Positions 58,701-64,000 of a stretch of 64,000 bases of DNA are shown here, piece by piece. Under the pieces are notes generated by a model that ran no database searches, was not told where the DNA came from, and saw only the letters and a program-made list of their open reading frames with translations. The DNA comes from Cafeteria roenbergensis. Lineage: Eukaryota > Sar > Bigyra > Bicosoecida > Cafeteriaceae. Location of the stretch: contig VLTN01000001.1 in the NCBI GenBank assembly GCA_008330645.1, forward strand, positions 62,001 through 126,000, in the 5' to 3' direction. Position 1 is the stretch's first letter, and each line of letters starts with the position of its first letter. A program made the position numbers and the translations under genes.

Positions 58701-59116
58701 GCCGACACTCGCGACGAGCTGTTGCCGTGGAGGCAGACCACACACGGAATGCGAGGGCTCGGCCTGTCCTCGTCAGCCGGCATCCAGTGGCTGCACTGGA
58801 TGGCCATGTTCCTGGGGTTGCGCAGGATGAAGTCCTTGCGCACAAACTGCCGGCCGCGGAAGCGAAACTCGGTCGGACCGAGTTCCTTGCTTGCGTAAAT
58901 GTCCCGAGGCGGCCTGATGATGGCCTTGACGGCATTCTCGTACATGACCCCGGCAACGGCGATCCATCCTCGCTTCTGGGCCTCCGCGATTTGCTGCTGG
59001 GGCTCAAACACGGTCTCGTAGCGATCGAACTCGGAGTGCGGCTCGGTCACGTGAGGCTCCGGAGAGTCCACATCGGCCTCCGCCGGCTGCGCTGGCGTGG
59101 ACGAGGTGGTGCCCAT
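55799..59116 (-). CDS. Alpha/beta hydrolase (S33-like) with C-terminal ubiquitin-interacting motif
   Basis: Seven exons: 59116-58670, 58452-58348, 58103-57942, 57709-57618, 57365-57252, 56942-56813 and 55799-56680 (read 56680 down to 55799); phases 0, 0, 0, 2, 2, 0; 643 residues. Splicing yields the protist family motifs in order: FILRNPRNMAIQCSHWMP, CVVCLHGNSSSR, GASLLAIDFAGSGRSDG, YVTLGW-like RWVTLGWWEKDD, nucleophile elbow ALWGRSMGAATSLL, LDSPFADLQQLIEEI, RTG-MDILRLKP, the acid in ALITAGRDDTFVAPHH, and the His in ELVLLDGQDHNSQRP. The N-terminal MGTTSS could be an N-myristoylation site. The last 250 residues are Ala-rich and hold one clear ubiquitin-interacting motif, DDELQQAIRRSLEEHQ. Exon 4 may instead start at 57694, also in frame. 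Introns 1 and 3 use GTGCGG and GTGCGA donors. A membrane-bound serine hydrolase is inferred. Confidence 0.88.
57095..57179. repeat. 25-bp direct repeat, 60-bp period, in hydrolase intron 5
   Basis: Two copies of a 25-bp sequence containing GGCGGGAAGCAGCC (57095-57119 and 57155-57179) differ at one position and are offset by exactly 60 bp. A weaker third copy is at 57366-57381, spanning the exon 5 acceptor. Confidence 0.75.
57722..57789. repeat. 21-bp tandem repeat, 3 copies plus 5 bp, in hydrolase intron 3
   Basis: Three perfect head-to-tail copies of a 21-bp G-rich unit (starting ACGCGGGGTGGAGG) at 57722, 57743 and 57764, followed by a 5-bp remnant. It lies in the intron between exons 3 and 4 of the hydrolase gene. 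Confidence 0.9.
58234..58297. repeat. 23-bp direct repeat in hydrolase intron 2
   Basis: Two perfect copies of a 23-bp sequence (CCGTGCCAGCCGTGGCCG and five more bases) at 58234-58256 and 58275-58297, in the intron between exons 2 and 3. Confidence 0.85.
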
Positions 59117-59575
59117 AGCACTGGCTCCGCAGCCGAGGCCTTTCGCGTCAGCCCCCGCCTCCTGCCGATCGGCAGCGAGGGTGCGGCCAAGCGATGGCCA
59201 GCCTGGACATGCTCGAGCGGCAGAGCCGGCGTGGCGACGGCCCTCCAACGCAATTCGAGCCTGGCGCGCCAGGCTGAGCCCGAGGCCTGGCGCAGCCTGG
59301 CGCATCCGGCAGCGTACGCTCTATGCAGCTGTGTGGCGGTGTCGGTACTTGCGAGTGGGTTGGTTCGAGTGTCGCTGTGCCGCGCTGGCGTTTCCCACAC
59401 TCCGAGCACGCTTGGCCTGTCGACTGTCGGCACGCCAACGAGGCCGCCACAGCCAGTCGAAACCGTTTTGCGCACACAGGGGCTCGGCACCAACAGGCAA
59501 GCGGAGCGGCGGGCGGGGCGGGCAGAAGCTCAGCAGAGCAGGGCGCGAGGGCCGAGCGCCTGGCAGGCTTGGCGA
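59117..59575. other. Intergenic, hydrolase upstream / TBC-PX downstream
   Basis: 459 bp between two minus-strand genes. It should hold the hydrolase promoter and the 3' UTR of the TBC-PX gene. One copy of the 9-bp word is at 59219. Nothing else was recognised. Confidence 0.45.
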
Positions 59576-62500
59576 TCACTCGGCCACGGCCTGGAGCCGC
59601 CCCGCGGTGCTGGGGGCAACGGGTCCTTGCGCTCGTCCGCCCGGGGCGGCCACAGGTGCCGTCGTCGCGCGCGTGCCGGCCGGACTGGCGTCGGCTCGCG
59701 GCAGCAACAGCCTGGCCTGCGACGCCGACGGCCGCTTCGGCTCTGCCGGCTGGGCAAGACGAGCTGGCTGGTCGTGGGCGGACGATGCGGCGTCAGCGGC
59801 CGGCTGAGGTGGGCCGCGGGCGGGCGGGGTGGCCGGCGCGGCGGCGATCCGCTCAGCCGATTCTGCCTGCGCGGGCGCGGCCGGTCCATCGGCCTGTCGA
59901 GGGGGGGCCGCCCCGTGGGACGCGGAGGAGGCGGGGGCGGGGGCGGGCGAAGAGGACGCCGCCGGGGAGTGAAGCGCTGGCGCCCTGAGTCTGGGGCTGG
60001 ACCCTGCCAGCGGGGTGAGCGAGCCGGCTGGGGCGCCTGCCCGCAGAGCCGTGGCGGAGCGCGTTCGGGCTGGCATTCGCATCCTCGCCGGGCGCGACAT
60101 GCTTGCCTGGATGCGGTGCTGCAGCAGCCGCATGCCCGTGGAGATTGCAACGAGCGGCAGCCGCTTCGACACGCGGATGCGCTGGAGAGCCCGCTGCATA
60201 CCGTGAGTGTCCTCGTCCCAGCACCAGTGCCGCCAGTGCCACAGCGCCCGCCTGACCGCGCGGGGCATGGAGGCGCGCTGCCGGATCGCCTCCCATTCCA
60301 GCCCGAAAAACGACGAAACCGCCGCGTGACGCGGCAGGAACGGCGCGTCCAGCAGCGCCTGAACGAGCGCTCGGAGCTGCCGGCCGCGCCGGGACAGGAA
60401 GGACTTTCGAACCGGGCTGAGCCCGAACCAGGTCTTGGGGGGCAGCGGGGGCAAGCCGCCCCCGGGCACGGCACCGCCCCCGCCACGCAGGCCCGCCTCG
60501 CTCGGTGCCAGGGACAGGCCGCCGTACGTGGACACGGACCCTGCGGCCGACGATGCGGCAGAGCCGCTATGCGGCAGAGCCACTTCGTGGTCGGGTCGGA
60601 GGCCTGCCGCTCGCGCGGAGCGGATCACGGCTGCGGCAGAGGCAGCGGCGTCGACGTCATCGGCCCCCGCACGGCTGTCGGTGGCTCTGCCGGCCCGACG
60701 GCTGCTGCCGCGCGGCGCGGCCTCCGCCCCCGCCGCAGCCCCCCACCCCCTCCCCGCACCGGCGTCGGCGTCGGAGTCGTCGTCGCTCTCGCCGCCGGCC
60801 AGCGCAAGCGGTGTGGGCGCGTGAATCTCCGAGTCGGCGTCGCTGGCGTTCCCGTCGTCGCAGTCCATCTCGTATCCAAGGCCCCCGCCAGAGGCGTGTG
60901 CGGAGGCGTCCCTAACCCCGTCCCGGCTGTCGATGGAGCCGGTCCGTGCGTCACCGACCCTGCCCTCTCGCGCCTCCCGCAGCGCCGCCTCCGCCTCCAC
61001 GGCGGCGCTGAGACTCAGCCTGCGAGCGATGAGGGGAGGGGACCCGCTCTCGCCTGCCCCGCCGCTGCCGTTGCTGCCTCCTCCTCCTCCTCCTCCTCCT
61101 CCACCGCCTTCCCCTCCGCTGCTGCCGCCCGAGCCCGCCCGCGCCCCCCTCCGGCCGCCTGCCGTGTCGAGGGGCACCGGCCAGGCCAGCCCCATCGCCG
61201 AAACCGTGGCCGCCAGCTTCGCAAACACGTCCTCGCTCCGCAGCCGCCTGAGCAGCGCGTCAAACTCGCTGAACCGGTGACGGGTCACCGACTCGTAGAC
61301 CGCCTCCGGAACCCGCACGCGAATGTAGTAGAATCCGACGCCGCCGTCGACCTGCACGCCGGCGAGAGACACCTCTGCCCAGCGGCGCCAGTTCCCGTCC
61401 CGGGCCGCCTCCACTCCCCACCCCCGCGGGTCGACCGCCTCAAGCGCCCAAGGCTCGCAGCCCGCGCGCGTGGCGGCGGCCAGCCTCTCGTCGAGAGACA
61501 GGAAGGAGCCGTCGACGTCTGCGTCGTCGCCGATGGCCCCCGCCCTCTGCTCCGGGCCGAAGCCCCCTCCGCCGCTGCCAGCGCCACCGCCGCCGCCACC
61601 GCCGCTGTCGGCACCTCCTCCCCCCCCTCCGCCCACTGTGATCGCCGGCGCCGACGCGAATCCTTGCCACCCGCCCCCGCGCGCCGACCGAGACCCCCCC
61701 GGAGCCAGCCTGAGCCTATCCAGCGGGGGCATGGTTCCAGCGTGCATGGCTAGCAGGGCGTCCATCACCAGGCCCCTGGAGGGCCTGTGGGCGGCTGAGG
61801 CGAGAAACGTGGACGGGGCCAGCCCCGGCAGTCGCTCGGCCCGCCGGCTCCCCTGAGTGCGAAGCGCGGCCACGATGACGGCCAGGTCGGCGGAACGAAA
61901 GGCCGGGATGGGGTCGGGAGGGGGGCGGTCGGGTGTCGCTGCGGCCAGCATGTCGCGGCGGAGCAGCTTGCCGGCCGACAGCGGCGCAGTTGCCGAGGAG
62001 GAGGAGGAGGAGGCGACCGCTGCGTTGCCAGGGGTCGCAGGGGCCGAGGCACGGCCGGGCCCCGCGCTCGCGCCCGCGCCCGCGCCCGGGGCAGCAGCGG
62101 TGGCCGCCGTCGCCGCCGTCGACGCCGTTGCCGGCTTGGCCGCCGCCGCGGGGGCCTTCGGCAGCGTCACCCAGCCCCCGCCGCCCGCCTTCTCGAGCTT
62201 GCCCTTGAGCTCGTGGTGGCGAAACATCACCGCCTCCCACGGCGCGGCTCTGCCGCTCTCCTCCCCCTGGATGAGCGACGCGGGTAGGCGCAGCGCCGCC
62301 TGCCAAGCCGCCCCGATATCGACCGCGGAGACGAGGGCCGGGAGCTCCGTCATGAGCTGGTCCTGCGTCATCCTGAGCACCGAGTCCTTGAGCGCGAGCA
62401 GCACGCCGGCGCCGAGGCGCAAGAGCACGTTGGGCACGCCGGCAAGAACGGCATCGACTGCCATCAGCGTCCCCCGCACGGGCAGGGCCCTGGCGAAGCA

Positions 62501-63841
62501 GGTGGTGAACCAGCGCACGGCGAGCAGGTCCGGGGACACGCCCGAGTCGCTCAGGTGCTCGGCAACGAGAGGGGCGTGCAGTTGCAGCATGTTTGCGAAC
62601 AGCGAGGACATCACTTGCAAGGGCGAGATATCCACGCCCTCCGTTGACTCGGAGCCGTCCAGCGACTCGCACATGGAAGTGCCGCGCGAGCCCAGGGCCA
62701 TGGCAGGGAGGCTGGCGTTCCCGCGCTGCGCAAAGCGCGACGCCCTGGCGGTGGCGCCCGCGTCGGTATCCGCGGCCAGAACCGCGGCGCCCGCCACCGG
62801 ACCCGCGGGGGCTGCTGCGCCCGGGGGCAGCTCCCCCGCGCCGGACGTAAGGTCGCTGAGGCCCCTGATGCGCGGCCGGCGCGATCCCACGCGGTAAACC
62901 CTGGTGTCGTAGATGGCCGCAAACCCGTGCATGTTCAGCAGCCGCTGCACAACGCACAGGGCCAGCGCTGGCCTGTATCGAGCGACCAGAGCGTCGCGCT
63001 TGCTGGCCGCGATATTGAGGGCGTCAAACGTCGGCTCCAGCTCGGGTCCCGCTCCGAGGAGCACGGCGCCAGTCACGAAATTGAACCCCTGCGGAGGCAC
63101 ACGGTTGCCGGCAGCGCGCGCAGCGCAAACGCAATGGGCGCCGGCGCGTGCCCCAGGGGCGCAGTCAGCACGCAGCTACGCGGACAAGGGCAGGCGCCGG
63201 GGGTGGGGGCGTCGAGCGAGGGGCGGGAGCGCGGCTGGGACGCGCTGGGTCCGCCAGGTCAGGGAAGGCCGCGCGTTCGGTCGAGAGGGTGCAACAACGC
63301 ACGGCGCCCTCGCGACAGGCGCCCGCGCGACGCGCACCGCCGCCCCGCGCCGCCCCCGGCGCCCGCGAGGGTGGAGGCTCGGAGCAGTGTCTCACCTGGC
63401 AGTAGCCGCAACCCACGTTGTGCAGCGCGCAAAGGAGGACGCGCCGCAGCATGTCGTGGTTCTCGTCCGAGTTGCAGCCCGGGAAATCCGCCTCGAACGC
63501 GTCGAACGTGCGCGTGAGGTCCGCCTCCAGGACCCGCAAGTCCCCAGGCTTGAGGTGCTGGGCAAACTCCTCAATCTTGTCGTCGCTGGAGGCCACGAGA
63601 GCCACGGCGGCCTTGACCTCGTCGGACCGCACAACGTTCATCCACGTGTGCACGCCCTCAGCCATGGCGCAGACGCGCTCATCTGCGCCACAGAGCCACA
63701 ACAGCACCGAACGCCGCGCCCCAGTTGCGCCACCTTGCTAGCAGCCCCTCGCGTGGCCGCCCCGCGGCAGCTGAGACATGTCGGGCCCGCTCGCGCACTT
63801 GGTCACTCACCATCGCCCCAGCGGTGGGCCGCCGAGGCCAT
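59576..63841 (-). CDS. TBC-domain Rab GTPase-activating protein with PX domain
   Basis: Proposed three exons: 63841-63811, 63682-63396 and 63088-59576 (phases 1 and 0), 1,276 residues; the first junction is less certain, and the Met at 63665 is an alternative start. The TBC core shows the arginine finger in LEADLTRTFDAFEADF and the glutamine finger in GYCQ, joined by splicing to GFNFVTGAVLL, so both catalytic residues are present. The second TBC half (ANMLQLHAPLVAEHLSDSGV, RWFTTCFARALPVRG, NVLLRLGAGVLLALKDSVL) follows a roughly 95-residue insertion. A PX-like phosphoinositide-binding module lies near residue 680 (VGFYYIRVRVPEAVYESVTR, HRFSEFDALLRRLR), followed by low complexity and a basic, Pro/Ala-rich tail. 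The family acts on Rab GTPases in membrane traffic; the PX domain suggests recruitment to endosomal PI3P. The Rab target is unknown. Confidence 0.87.
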
Positions 63842-64000
63842 CCTAGCGAGGAGGCTCCTCCCGCACAGGCCGGCGCCTTTCGCGGCCCTGGAAGCGTGGC
63901 GCGGGAGGGGCGCGCGCAAGCGAGGCGCCTCGCAGAGTGCTGGTTTCTGTACGACACCAACCACCAGTTTCCGCTTCTCGCTTGGCTTGCCAGCTCTGCC
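63842..64000. other. Right edge: upstream of TBC-PX, possible exon of a neighbouring gene
   Basis: 159 bp at the window edge. On the plus strand, after a CGCAG at about 63930, a stretch reads CWFLYDTNHQFPLLAWLA to the last base. It could be an internal exon of a plus-strand gene beyond the window, but it is too short to support. Confidence 0.2.

Overview
The window is nuclear DNA of a GC-rich, intron-bearing unicellular eukaryote (by eye about 70 % G+C). Introns are short and nearly all begin GTGAG and end in (C)GCAG. Genes stand singly on both strands, there are no operons or Shine-Dalgarno sites, and several proteins carry mitochondrial presequences. Gene content (PHT1-type phosphate permease, PduO/MMAB adenosyltransferase, AANAT-like acetyltransferase, TALE homeodomain, p25-alpha-like module) and composition would suit a GC-rich protist such as a bicosoecid or other stramenopile flagellate, or a haptophyte. 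I cannot assign a species from sequence alone. No retroelement, virus-like element, CRISPR array, rRNA or convincing tRNA was seen.

I annotate 22 protein genes, most with exon boundaries whose phases close exactly. Left part (0-19 kb): stomatin-like protein 2 (-), deoxyribose-phosphate aldolase (-), phosphate:H+ symporter (+), cob(I)alamin adenosyltransferase (-), and a 3,562-residue tandem-CH protein (+). Middle (19-40 kb): PMS2-type MutL (-), two small mitochondrial membrane proteins (+), TMEM53/DUF829 protein (-), TALE homeodomain protein (-), SDR (-), acid-lipase-like hydrolase (+), topoisomerase IB (-).

Right part (39-64 kb): DUSP12/Yvh1-like phosphatase (-), PDZ/ELM2-SANT/PHD chromatin protein (+), ankyrin protein with one repeat per exon (-), AANAT-like/PhzF fusion (-), F-box/WD40 protein (-), an unrecognised signal-peptide protein (-) divergent from a secreted coiled-coil protein (+), alpha/beta hydrolase with C-terminal UIM (-), and a TBC-PX Rab-GAP (-).

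The genes do not form one pathway. Loose themes are mitochondrial function (SLP2, MMAB, COX7c-like, B12D-like, probably DeoC), DNA/chromatin (PMS2, TOP1, ELM2-SANT-PHD, TALE) and membrane/cytoskeleton (CH-CH giant, TBC-PX). The most unusual signals are an uninterrupted 46-unit CTG tract inside the mismatch-repair gene, a 9-bp word (GGCAGAGCC/GGCTCTGCC) scattered at least 26 times, the AANAT-PhzF fusion, an ankyrin gene built of five consecutive 99-bp exons, and a 7-bp micro-exon.
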